From positions 1-38,509 of the forward strand of contig CANREP010000018.1 in assembly GCA_947629685.1 (NCBI GenBank): 38,509 nucleotides of DNA. The letters run 5' to 3'. The notes below the pieces were generated by a model that made no database searches, had not been told where the DNA came from, and worked only from the letters and a program-made list of their open reading frames with translations. Shown piece by piece: positions 1-7,572 of the stretch. This DNA comes from an uncultured Phascolarctobacterium sp. GTDB taxonomy: Bacteria > Bacillota > Negativicutes > Acidaminococcales > Acidaminococcaceae. Each line of letters begins with the position of its first letter. The stretch's first letter is position 1. Position numbers and translations under genes: made by a program.

Positions 1-81
1 TACTTTGACGCCAACGTCAGAGGCTACGTGGGAATGCAGGAAGGCATCAGCGGCAGCGTGCAGGCCGTATACAGCTTTTAA
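1..81 (+). CDS. Autotransporter, C-terminal end only (partial)
   Basis: The window opens inside a reading frame that ends at a TAA. The 26 visible residues finish in SGSVQAVYSF, the same ending as the two complete autotransporters downstream. They therefore form the last strand of an outer-membrane beta-barrel, with the terminal aromatic residue typical of substrates of the Bam machinery. The downstream sequence (AATAAGAAAT, then a CCCCGC hairpin) also matches the region after the next copy, so this is a third member of a tandem array. The passenger lies outside the window and cannot be described. Confidence 0.85.
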   Translation, partial: YFDANVRGYVGMQEGISGSVQAVYSF

Positions 82-102
82 ATAAGAAATGTTAATTTTA
101 AA

Positions 103-134
103 CCCCGCAGTGTCAGCAGACACGGCGGGGTTTT
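103..134 (+). terminator. Intrinsic terminator of the first autotransporter
   Basis: CCCCGC (103-108) pairs with GCGGGG (125-130), and GTGTC (110-114) pairs with GACAC (119-123) around an AGCA loop. Four T's follow. The same hairpin, with a few substitutions, follows the next autotransporter gene, so terminator and gene were duplicated together. Confidence 0.85.
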
Positions 135-244
135 GCTGTAAAATGATGTAGTTTGCTTTAATTTCAGAATTATTTTATAGTAATATGAGAAAGATAATTG
201 TTTAAAATACAAAATCATATAATTACATATAAATAAAAAATCAA

Positions 245-300
245 TGAGCTGTGTTAAGCATCTTTACTATACAAACTATACCTGAGGATGTTACAATAAA
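245..300 (+). promoter_or_regulatory. Promoter block upstream of autotransporter copy 1
   Basis: This block is repeated, with scattered substitutions, before copy 2 (about 2495-2550). It contains TG-T-TACAAT (289-297), a good extended -10 element, but no convincing -35 box. Conservation between the two copies, in otherwise AT-rich and diverged spacer DNA, supports a functional promoter. Apart from this block and the terminator I see nothing else assignable between 82 and 383. Confidence 0.5.
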
Positions 301-383
301 TATAGAAAATTTAGTAGCAGTATGTTGAAAGCTGATTGTTTTGCCAAAGTAACGGATTTTTAAATAATATGGGGGTGTGTTTT

Positions 384-2339
384 ATGAAAAGACGTTTGAA
401 GTACGGAGTTATGGCCAGTATCGTTGCTATTGGCATGTTGGGCACGACTGCTGCCTGGGCGGCAAACAGCGGTGGGAAAATTATTGATACTGGGGTTCCA
501 GGACAGAAAGCATATGCCGGTACAAAAAACGGTAGCGTTGTTAAAGTTGATTCTGCATTACCATCTGATGTTAGTAACATAGTGGGTGGTCTAATGCTTT
601 TTAATAAAGCAAGTTCTAATACTGTTACTGTAAGTGGTGGTAATTTTGAAAATTTCAGCATAATTACTGGTGGAATGGCGATAGATGGAGATGCTTCAGG
701 AAATATAGTAAATATTGTTGGAGGAACAATATCTTTTGAGCCATTTGGCTATATTGCTGGAGCTGATAGCGACGTTAATGTTAACAATAATAAGGTCAAT
801 ATCAGTGGTGGTATAATAAATGGTTATGTTTATGGTGGACGTGTTGAGGCTCAAAAAGGTAATGCTACCAATAATAATGTTAATATCAGCGGAGGTACAG
901 TAAAAGGTTCGATTTGTGCTGGATTTGTTGAGGTAGATGGGAAAATAAGTGATAATACAATAACAGTGAGTGGCAAAGCAGTTTTGACAGAAGCTTCCTT
1001 ATCTGGCGGTGATAGTTGGTTAGGTGATGATGTGGTTATGCAAAATAACAAACTGGTCATTGATAACTGGAGCGGCTCGGTACTGAAAGCAGAAAACTTT
1101 GACAGTATAGATTTCAAGAATATGCAGTGGAAAAATGGCGGAACAGTTCTTACTCTTACCGAGGCTGAGGACGGAAGCCTGAAGAATACAAAAATTAATC
1201 TTCTCAGTCTGGCAGGCGGCGCAAAACCGGCTGTAAACCAAAGTATGTATATTATTAAAGGTGAGGAATATGGTTCTCCTGCAGATTTAGGTATACAGAA
1301 AGATAATGTTCATGTCAGCCAAGATTTCAGCGCCGGTGTAGCTTTGGTTGGTTCAGGCACAGTTAGTGTCGAATCTGACGGCAGTGCACTTAAATATACC
1401 ATCCATAGCCTGATGCAGAACTCGCAGACACATCTGGTAGCTCAGAACCATGCGGTAGCGGCAGCATTTGTCAATCAGGGGACTGACCTTATCTCCGACA
1501 GCCTGGATACTTTGAGCCGGGACGACAAATACGGTGTTAAAACTTTTGCTGCCGTACACGGCAATCACAGCAAATACGATGTAAACAGCGATCTTAAAAT
1601 CAACGGCTGGAGCGGCATCGTCGGTGTCGGCAACGAAAAAGACATCGGCAACGGCGATTTCAGCTGGGGAGTATTTTTTGAAAACGGCAGCGGCACCTAC
1701 AGAACGTATAACAGTTTCAACGGCGACTTCTTCCGCGGCGACGGTAATGTAGTCTACAACGGCGGAGGTATCGCAGCCCGTTTTGAGCAGGACAACGGCG
1801 TCTATACAGAAGGAAGCCTGAGAGCGGGTCTGCTGAAAAATGAAATGAAAGATGCGTTGAGAGACGGAGCCGGCAACAGCTATGGCTATAAATCTGAAAG
1901 CACCTATTATGGAGCCCATATCGGCGTAGGCAAAGTGATCAGCCTGGATGCAGATAACGACCTTGATATTTACGGTAAATTCTTCCACACCTATACGGAT
2001 GGAGACACTTTCACTGTAGCCGGCGATAAATTTGATCTTGACAGCATAACCAGCGACAGGCTGAGGATTGGCGCAAGACTGACGGCGAATAAAGAAAACA
2101 AACTCAGCACCTATTACGGTCTGGCATATGAATACGAATTTAACGGTGATGCCGACATGAGGGTTGAGAATATGAGTACGCCGCAGCAGAGCCTGAAAGG
2201 CAGCAGCTACATGGCAGAAATAGGCATGAACTACCAGCCGGGCAGCGACTCTCCCTGGAGCTTTGATGTAAGTATGCGCGGTTACACAGGCCAGCGTGAA
2301 GGCTTCAGCGGTAATGTGCAGGCTGTATACAGCTTCTGA
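384..2339 (+). CDS. Autotransporter, tandem copy 1
   Basis: This is a 651-residue outer-membrane autotransporter (type Va-like). I start at the ATG at 384 because GGGGGTG lies six bases before it and the protein then opens with a clean signal peptide (KRR, a hydrophobic stretch, cleavage near AWA/AN). The more upstream ATG at 336 has no such support. Residues about 27-240 form a Gly/Asn-rich passenger with repeated NxVNISGG-type units, as in beta-helical passengers. A middle segment follows, and from about residue 365 a beta-barrel ending in VQAVYSF. The barrel is almost identical to that of the next gene while the passengers differ. The role is inferred as surface adhesion or variation; no ligand can be read from the sequence. 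Confidence 0.85.
   Translation: MKRRLKYGVMASIVAIGMLGTTAAWAANSGGKIIDTGVPGQKAYAGTKNGSVVKVDSALPSDVSNIVGGLMLFNKASSNTVTVSGGNFENFSIITGGMAIDGDASGNIVNIVGGTISFEPFGYIAGADSDVNVNNNKVNISGGIINGYVYGGRVEAQKGNATNNNVNISGGTVKGSICAGFVEVDGKISDNTITVSGKAVLTEASLSGGDSWLGDDVVMQNNKLVIDNWSGSVLKAENFDSIDFKNMQWKNGGTVLTLTEAEDGSLKNTKINLLSLAGGAKPAVNQSMYIIKGEEYGSPADLGIQKDNVHVSQDFSAGVALVGSGTVSVESDGSALKYTIHSLMQNSQTHLVAQNHAVAAAFVNQGTDLISDSLDTLSRDDKYGVKTFAAVHGNHSKYDVNSDLKINGWSGIVGVGNEKDIGNGDFSWGVFFENGSGTYRTYNSFNGDFFRGDGNVVYNGGGIAARFEQDNGVYTEGSLRAGLLKNEMKDALRDGAGNSYGYKSESTYYGAHIGVGKVISLDADNDLDIYGKFFHTYTDGDTFTVAGDKFDLDSITSDRLRIGARLTANKENKLSTYYGLAYEYEFNGDADMRVENMSTPQQSLKGSSYMAEIGMNYQPGSDSPWSFDVSMRGYTGQREGFSGNVQAVYSF
1315..2339 (+). 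repeat. Long direct repeat, copy A (barrel-coding)
   Basis: This segment aligns without indels to 3470-4494 at a constant offset of 2155 bases. Within it, 1509-2041 is base-for-base identical to 3664-4196 (533 bp, compared line by line), whereas both flanks carry scattered, mostly synonymous differences. Such a perfect core fits recent gene conversion between the two autotransporter genes. Confidence 0.85.
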
Positions 2340-2358
2340 ATAAGAAATATTGCTTTTA

Positions 2359-2393
2359 AACCCTGCTGTGTCGGCAGACGCGGCGGGGTTTTA
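2359..2393 (+). terminator. Intrinsic terminator of autotransporter copy 1
   Basis: CCCTGC (2361-2366) pairs with GCGGGG (2383-2388). The stem continues through GTGTC and GACGC with some G-T pairs to a GGCA loop, and TTTT follows. It is homologous to the terminator at 103-134. Confidence 0.8.
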
Positions 2394-2494
2394 CTGTACA
2401 GTTTGACAGAATACTTTAAGTTTGATTCCTTTTTATATAAAAAGTTTCTGAAAATGACAAAAGCTGCATCATTATATAAATAAAAATTTATTAA

Positions 2495-2550
2495 TGTGCT
2501 GTATTAAGTGTCTTTACTATACAAAATATACTTGCGGATGTTACAATAAA
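2495..2550 (+). promoter_or_regulatory. Promoter block upstream of autotransporter copy 2
   Basis: This is the second copy of the conserved block described at 245-300. The extended -10 element TG-T-TACAAT is at 2539-2547. The preceding CTTTACTATACAAA is also shared. No consensus -35 is visible. Confidence 0.5.
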
Positions 2551-2622
2551 TGTAGAAAAGTTAGTGTATATTGAAATTTAATTATTTTGCAAGGCAACGG
2601 ATTTGTAAATGGAGGTGTTTTT

Positions 2623-4494
2623 ATGCAAAGACGTTTGAAGTACGGAGTTATGGCCAGTATCGTTGCTATTGGCATGTTGGGCACGACTGCTGTCTGGGCG
2701 GCAAACAGTGGTGGAAAAGTAATTCAAAATGGTATGACATGGGCGTATGTCGGGACCAAAACTCAGGGCAGTAATGTTCATGTGGATTCTGCGTTGGACG
2801 CCAAAGTTACTGAAATTATAGGCGGAGTATCAGAAACCGGAAAAGCAAGTTCTAACAGCCTTACCATCAGCGGCGGTGATTTTAAGATGTTTAACATGAT
2901 TGCCGGCGGAATGTCAGGTTTTGGTGAAGCTTCTGGCAATACGGTAACTATTACTGGCGGTAATATTGATATGGATCCTTTGGGCTTTATTGCTGGTGGT
3001 AACGGTGACAATAGTGCTATAAATAATAACGTTAATATTAGTGGCGGCACAATAGACGGTAATATTTATGGAGGCTATACTCAAAGTGGTGGCACTGTAA
3101 GTGGCAATACTATTACAATTAGTGGTGCGGCAAATCTAGAAAAGGCGTATTTAAGTGGCGGCGATAGTAAATATGATAATGCTAAGCTTACTAATAACAA
3201 ACTGGTCATTGATAACTGGAGCGGCTCGGTACTGAAAGCAGAAAACTTTGACAGTATAGATTTCAAGAATATGCAGTGGAAAAATGGCGGAACCGTTCTT
3301 ACGCTTACTGATTATAATAGTAACGATAACCTGGTAAATACAAAAATTAATCTTCTCAGTCTGGCAGGCGGCGCAAAACCGGCTGTAAATCAAAGTATGT
3401 ATATTATTAAAGGTGAAGATGAGTATGGAGATGCCATTAAGTTAGGAATAAATAAAACAAATGTAACGGTCAGCCAAGATTTCAGCGCCGGTGTAGCTTT
3501 AGTTGGTTCAGGCACAGTTAGTGTCGAATCTGACGGCAGTGCACTTAAATATACCATCCACAGCCTGATGCAGAACTCGCAGACACATCTGGTAGCTCAA
3601 AATCATGCGGTAGCGGCAGCATTTGTCAATCAGGGGACTGACCTTATCTCCGACAGTCTCGACACTTTGAGCCGGGACGACAAATACGGTGTTAAAACTT
3701 TTGCTGCCGTACACGGCAATCACAGCAAATACGATGTAAACAGCGATCTTAAAATCAACGGCTGGAGCGGCATCGTCGGTGTCGGCAACGAAAAAGACAT
3801 CGGCAACGGCGATTTCAGCTGGGGAGTATTTTTTGAAAACGGCAGCGGCACCTACAGAACGTATAACAGTTTCAACGGCGACTTCTTCCGCGGCGACGGT
3901 AATGTAGTCTACAACGGCGGAGGTATCGCAGCCCGTTTTGAGCAGGACAACGGCGTCTATACAGAAGGAAGCCTGAGAGCGGGTCTGCTGAAAAATGAAA
4001 TGAAAGATGCGTTGAGAGACGGAGCCGGCAACAGCTATGGCTATAAATCTGAAAGCACCTATTATGGAGCCCATATCGGCGTAGGCAAAGTGATCAGCCT
4101 GGATGCAGATAACGACCTTGATATTTACGGTAAATTCTTCCACACCTATACGGATGGAGACACTTTCACTGTAGCCGGCGATAAATTTGATCTTGATAGC
4201 ATAACCAGCGACAGGTTGAGGATTGGCGCAAGACTGACGGCGAATAAAGAAAACAAACTCAGCACTTATTACGGTCTGGCATATGAATACGAATTTAACG
4301 GTGATGCCGACATGAAGGTTGAAAATATGAATACGCCGCAGCAGAGCCTGAAAGGCAGCAGCTACATGGCAGAAATAGGCATGAACTACCAGCCGAGCAG
4401 CGACTCACCCTGGAGCTTTGACGTAAGTATGCGCGGTTACACAGGCCAGCGTGAAGGCTTCAGCGGCAGCGTGCAGGCTGTATACAGCTTTTAA
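2623..4494 (+). CDS. Autotransporter, tandem copy 2
   Basis: This 623-residue paralog of the preceding gene has the same layout: signal peptide ending AVWA/AN, Gly/Asn-rich passenger (about residues 27-210) with ISGG repeats, and a C-terminal barrel ending in SVQAVYSF. The start at 2623 is chosen for GGAGGTG at 2611-2617 and agreement with copy 1. The signal peptide and barrel match copy 1 closely, but the passenger differs in sequence and is about 28 residues shorter. Two constant blocks (from NNKLVIDNWSG and from NTKINLLSLAGG) separate three variable windows, giving a mosaic. The hairpin after this gene differs from that of the other copies, so it may mark the end of the array. Confidence 0.85.
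   Translation: MQRRLKYGVMASIVAIGMLGTTAVWAANSGGKVIQNGMTWAYVGTKTQGSNVHVDSALDAKVTEIIGGVSETGKASSNSLTISGGDFKMFNMIAGGMSGFGEASGNTVTITGGNIDMDPLGFIAGGNGDNSAINNNVNISGGTIDGNIYGGYTQSGGTVSGNTITISGAANLEKAYLSGGDSKYDNAKLTNNKLVIDNWSGSVLKAENFDSIDFKNMQWKNGGTVLTLTDYNSNDNLVNTKINLLSLAGGAKPAVNQSMYIIKGEDEYGDAIKLGINKTNVTVSQDFSAGVALVGSGTVSVESDGSALKYTIHSLMQNSQTHLVAQNHAVAAAFVNQGTDLISDSLDTLSRDDKYGVKTFAAVHGNHSKYDVNSDLKINGWSGIVGVGNEKDIGNGDFSWGVFFENGSGTYRTYNSFNGDFFRGDGNVVYNGGGIAARFEQDNGVYTEGSLRAGLLKNEMKDALRDGAGNSYGYKSESTYYGAHIGVGKVISLDADNDLDIYGKFFHTYTDGDTFTVAGDKFDLDSITSDRLRIGARLTANKENKLSTYYGLAYEYEFNGDADMKVENMNTPQQSLKGSSYMAEIGMNYQPSSDSPWSFDVSMRGYTGQREGFSGSVQAVYSF
3470..4494 (+). repeat. Long direct repeat, copy B (barrel-coding)
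   Basis: Partner of 1315-2339. The sub-block 3664-4196 is perfectly identical to 1509-2041. Confidence 0.85.
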
Positions 4495-4547
4495 ATAACT
4501 TGCGGTAAGGAAAAACGGTAGTCCGAATTTGTGAGAACTGCCGTAGC

Positions 4548-4587
4548 AGCACTGCGGAGACAAAAAGTTTCCGCAGTGCTTTTGTTT
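4548..4587 (+). terminator. Intrinsic terminator after autotransporter copy 2
   Basis: AGCACTGCGGA (4548-4558) is perfectly complementary to TCCGCAGTGCT (4570-4580), and TTTGTTTT follows. It is unrelated to the terminators of the other array members. Confidence 0.9.
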
Positions 4588-4625
4588 TGCTAAGATAAGC
4601 TGGGAAAATTTTTTAAAAAGTATAG

Positions 4626-4762
4626 ATGAATATTTGCTCATATGTTATAATATAGGCGAAAACAGATAAGCAGATTGCCAAATAAACTATAGATGAATAT
4701 TCACTTGTGTATAATGGCAGCTGCTAAAAATTTTTATACATCATATGAATAACTGTTCATAT
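4626..4762 (+). promoter_or_regulatory. Promoter region of the P-ATPase with ArsR-like palindromes
   Basis: Three ATGAATA-containing elements are visible: ATGAATATTTGCTCAT (4626-4641), a copy with a TGAATATTCA palindrome (4694-4703), and ATATGAA-N6-TTCATAT (4743-4762), the last a perfect 7-6-7 inverted repeat. They resemble operators of the ArsR/SmtB family of metal sensors (CzrA, CadC), which relieve repression when Zn or Cd binds. TG-T-TATAAT (4643-4651) is an extended -10, and a second TATAAT is at 4710-4715. No ArsR gene is in the window, so the regulator would act from elsewhere. The operator assignment is inference from motif shape. Confidence 0.55.
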
Positions 4763-4778
4763 ATAACGGGAGGGAAAA

Positions 4779-7058
4779 ATGATGACAAGCGCAAAGCGTC
4801 TGCACCAGGATTGCAACCAGCATGACCATATGCAGGAAGCAGCACACGGCTGCAGCTGCGAATGCGGCGAGCAGATCCGCAGCAGCTGTTGTTACGCTGC
4901 GCAGGAACAGGCTGTGCAGGCGGAACCTGCTGTTACAGCCGGCGGCAGCGTCAGCCGTACTTATCTGCTGCAGGGATTGGGCTGCGCCCACTGCGGGGCA
5001 AAGATTGAACAAGCAGTAGGACAGCTGCCGGAGGTGGAGACGGCACTGCTGACTTTTGCTACCAAGAAATTGCAGGTAACTGCGCGCGGCGACAGTGATC
5101 TTTTGGCAGCGGTACAGCAGGTGTGCGACAGTATCGAGGCCGGTATCTGCGTCGAGGCTGGCGGCGGTTTGACTGACAGGCGTCAGAATACTGCGCCTGC
5201 AGACACTGCTGGCTGGCTGAGCGGTCGGCGGCAAGCTCTGGCGGAAATCGTCAGCGGCGGCGCGTTGTTCATCGCCGCCGAATGGCTGGGCGTGCTGCCG
5301 GAAGATTATCATCTGCCGGTGCTGCTGGCAGCGTACCTGCTTTTGGGACGCACCGTCGTCATGGCGGCGGCGCGCAGTATGCTGCGGGGACACGCGCTGG
5401 ACGAAAACTTCCTCATGACTATTGCCACTTTGGGCGCTTTTGCCATCAACGCCTGGGAAGAAGCCGTAGGCGTGATGTTTTTTTACCGGGTGGGCGAATA
5501 TTTTGAAGAGCTGGCCGTAGAAAAAAGCCGCAGTCAGATTATGGAGGCCGTAGACCTGCGTCCTGAAACGGTCAACCTGGAGACGGACGGCGGCGTGCAG
5601 GTGATTGACGCCGCTGCCGCTAAGGTGGGCGATGTACTACTGGTACGTGTGGGCGACCGCATCCCGCTGGACGGCGTGGTCGTGGAGGGCGAAAGCCTGC
5701 TGGATACTTCGGCGCTTACAGGCGAGCCGGTGCCGGTAGCAGTGCGCAAGGGGGCGGCGGTACTGTCCGGCTGCGTCAATACTGGCGGTATGCTCAGGCT
5801 GCGGGTCGAAAAAGTGCTGGCGGACTCCATGGTGTCCCGCATTTTGGCTTCAGTGGAACAGGCGGCGGCCAGCAAGCCCCATATCGACCGTTTCATTACC
5901 CGCTTTGCCCGCGTTTATACGCCAGTTGTTGTAGGACTGGCGGTACTGACGGCTGTCGTGCCGTCTCTTGTGACGGGTAACTGGCAGTACTGGATTTACA
6001 CGGCGCTGACCTTTTTGGTCATCAGCTGTCCCTGCGCTTTGGTGCTCAGTGTGCCGCTGGCCTTTTTCAGCGGTATCGGCGCTGCTTCCCGGCGCGGCAT
6101 CCTGTTTAAGGGCGGTATCGTGATCGAGGCGTTAAAGAATGTGGCGGCGGTAGTGCTGGATAAGACGGGAACGGTCACGAAAGGTGAATTTGCCGTACAG
6201 GAGCTGCTGCCTGTTGCGGGCGTAACAGAGACAGAACTGCTGCAGCTGTGCGCCAGCGCCGAGCAGGTTTCCGTGCATCCTATCGCTGCCAGCATTGTGC
6301 AGGCTGCTCACAGCCGCGGCCTTACCTTACGCCGGCCGGACAGTTTCCGGGAAAACGCCGGAGAAGGTCTGACGGCGCGTTTCGGTACGGACGAGCTTGT
6401 ATGCGGCAACAGGAAGCTACTGCAGCGGTACGGGGTAGCTGATATGCCGCAGCCGGAAGAATTTTCCGGCACCGAAGTGCTGGCTGCCTGCAACGGACGT
6501 TATCTGGGACGTATCATTATCAGCGATACTTTAAAGGCGGACGCGCCTGCAGCCGTGAAAAAATTGCAGCAGCAGGGACTGGCAGTAATCATGCTCACCG
6601 GCGACAGCGAGCAGGAAGCCCGGGCGGCAGCTAAGCAGGCAGGTATTAAGGAAGCTTACGGCAGGCTGCTGCCGCAGGATAAATTTACCCATCTGCAGCG
6701 TCTGCGCCAAAAGTATGGCCCGGTGCTGTTTGTAGGCGACGGCATCAACGACGCGCCGGTGCTGGCGGGCGCAGATGTAGGCGCGGCAATGGGCAGCGGT
6801 GCGGATGCGGCTATCGAAGCGGCGGATGTAGTCTTTATGAAATCTGATATGGACGCGGTGCCCCAGGCGCTGGCTCTTGCCCGCAGTACGGCGGCAGTAG
6901 CCTGGCAGAACGTGGTTTTTGCATTGACAGTCAAGGCGGCAATCATGGCGGCGGGCGTGTTCGGCTACGCTTCCATGTGGGCGGCAGTTTTTGCCGATTC
7001 CGGCGTGGCGCTGCTGTGCGTGCTGAATTCTGTAAGGCTTTTATATCTGCATAGATAA
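4779..7058 (+). CDS. cadA: Zn/Cd/Pb-transporting P1B-type ATPase
   Basis: This inner-membrane pump exports soft divalent cations using ATP. The 759-residue protein has a Cys/His-rich N-terminus (residues about 9-45). A heavy-metal-associated domain with GCAHC (C69, C72) follows, then transmembrane helices with the ion-binding CPC motif (C417-C419). Further on come the phosphorylated aspartate in DKTGT (D461), a TGEP actuator loop, a nucleotide-domain HP dipeptide (VHPIA), and GDGIND (D654). The last helices carry NVVFALTVKAA and FADSG, placing Lys and Asp where ZntA-type Zn/Cd/Pb pumps have them, rather than the Cu-type pattern. Two adjacent ATGs exist. GGGAGGG (4768-4774) is better spaced for the second (4782), which would shorten the protein by one residue. 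ArsR-like palindromes precede the gene. Confidence 0.92.
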   Translation: MMTSAKRLHQDCNQHDHMQEAAHGCSCECGEQIRSSCCYAAQEQAVQAEPAVTAGGSVSRTYLLQGLGCAHCGAKIEQAVGQLPEVETALLTFATKKLQVTARGDSDLLAAVQQVCDSIEAGICVEAGGGLTDRRQNTAPADTAGWLSGRRQALAEIVSGGALFIAAEWLGVLPEDYHLPVLLAAYLLLGRTVVMAAARSMLRGHALDENFLMTIATLGAFAINAWEEAVGVMFFYRVGEYFEELAVEKSRSQIMEAVDLRPETVNLETDGGVQVIDAAAAKVGDVLLVRVGDRIPLDGVVVEGESLLDTSALTGEPVPVAVRKGAAVLSGCVNTGGMLRLRVEKVLADSMVSRILASVEQAAASKPHIDRFITRFARVYTPVVVGLAVLTAVVPSLVTGNWQYWIYTALTFLVISCPCALVLSVPLAFFSGIGAASRRGILFKGGIVIEALKNVAAVVLDKTGTVTKGEFAVQELLPVAGVTETELLQLCASAEQVSVHPIAASIVQAAHSRGLTLRRPDSFRENAGEGLTARFGTDELVCGNRKLLQRYGVADMPQPEEFSGTEVLAACNGRYLGRIIISDTLKADAPAAVKKLQQQGLAVIMLTGDSEQEARAAAKQAGIKEAYGRLLPQDKFTHLQRLRQKYGPVLFVGDGINDAPVLAGADVGAAMGSGADAAIEAADVVFMKSDMDAVPQALALARSTAAVAWQNVVFALTVKAAIMAAGVFGYASMWAAVFADSGVALLCVLNSVRLLYLHR

Positions 7059-7065
7059 ATAATCC

Positions 7066-7105
7066 GACGGTATGGCAGTAATGTGCTGTACCGTCTTTAT
7101 TTTTA
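7066..7105 (+). terminator. Terminator after the P-ATPase
   Basis: GACGGTA (7066-7072) pairs with TACCGTC (7089-7095), with an inner GCA/TGC pairing, followed by TTTATTTTTA. Confidence 0.8.
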
Positions 7106-7142
7106 TAAGCGATAACGTACTTAAACAATAAGTAATGATATT

Positions 7143-7233
7143 CTAACTTAAATAAAGAGTTAGCAAAAGCTAAAATTTTCGTTGACAAAATAAAATGCCA
7201 ATGATATATTTTACATGAGTTATCTAATGCTAA
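7143..7233 (+). promoter_or_regulatory. feoA promoter with TTAGC-N4-GCTAA palindromes
   Basis: TTGACA (7182-7187), a 17-base spacer and TATATT (7205-7210) with an upstream TG form a near-consensus sigma-70 promoter. TTAGC-AAAA-GCTAA (7160-7173) lies just upstream of the -35. TTATC-TAAT-GCTAA (7220-7233, one mismatch) lies just after the expected start. A third perfect copy precedes feoB. The half sites recall operators of DtxR/IdeR/MntR-family metal repressors. The location suggests iron-dependent repression, which is inference. Confidence 0.6.
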
Positions 7234-7260
7234 CTATAAGCTGGAATACAGGAGGAACAT

Positions 7261-7473
7261 ATGAATTTAAACGATGCTGTAGAAGGCAGGGAATATATCA
7301 TCCAGGCCGTGGCCTCCGGCGATGAAGAGGTGGACGCTTTCCTGCTGTCGCTGGGCTGTTACAGCGGCGAGCCGGTCACGGTCATCTCCCATCTGCAGGG
7401 CGGCTGCATTATCTCCGTCAAGGATGGCAGATATACTATCGACAGGGAACTGGCGGAAACTATTCTTATCTGA
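7261..7473 (+). CDS. feoA: Ferrous iron transport protein FeoA
   Basis: This 70-residue cytoplasmic SH3-like protein is thought to bind the G-domain region of FeoB and tune Fe2+ uptake. Length, the central LGCYSGEPVTVISH segment and the ending IDRELAETILI fit the FeoA family. GGAGGA lies close before the ATG at 7261. The gene is 99 bases upstream of feoB, separated by a palindrome shared with the feoA promoter, so feoB may have its own regulation or the palindrome may act on both. Confidence 0.9.
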   Translation: MNLNDAVEGREYIIQAVASGDEEVDAFLLSLGCYSGEPVTVISHLQGGCIISVKDGRYTIDRELAETILI

Positions 7474-7512
7474 AATAAAGGGCTGGCGCAGCCTTTTATT
7501 TTTCACCATTGG

Positions 7513-7526
7513 TTAGCTTAGGCTAA
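7513..7526 (+). promoter_or_regulatory. Candidate metal-repressor operator before feoB
   Basis: TTAGC-TTAG-GCTAA is a perfect 5-4-5 inverted repeat, the same motif as at 7160-7173. It lies 47 bases before the feoB start. A clear -10/-35 pair next to it is not visible. Confidence 0.5.
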
Positions 7527-7572
7527 TTTTAATTGTAAAATCTCAAGCAGGCGTATGAAGGAGGAGTTAAGT

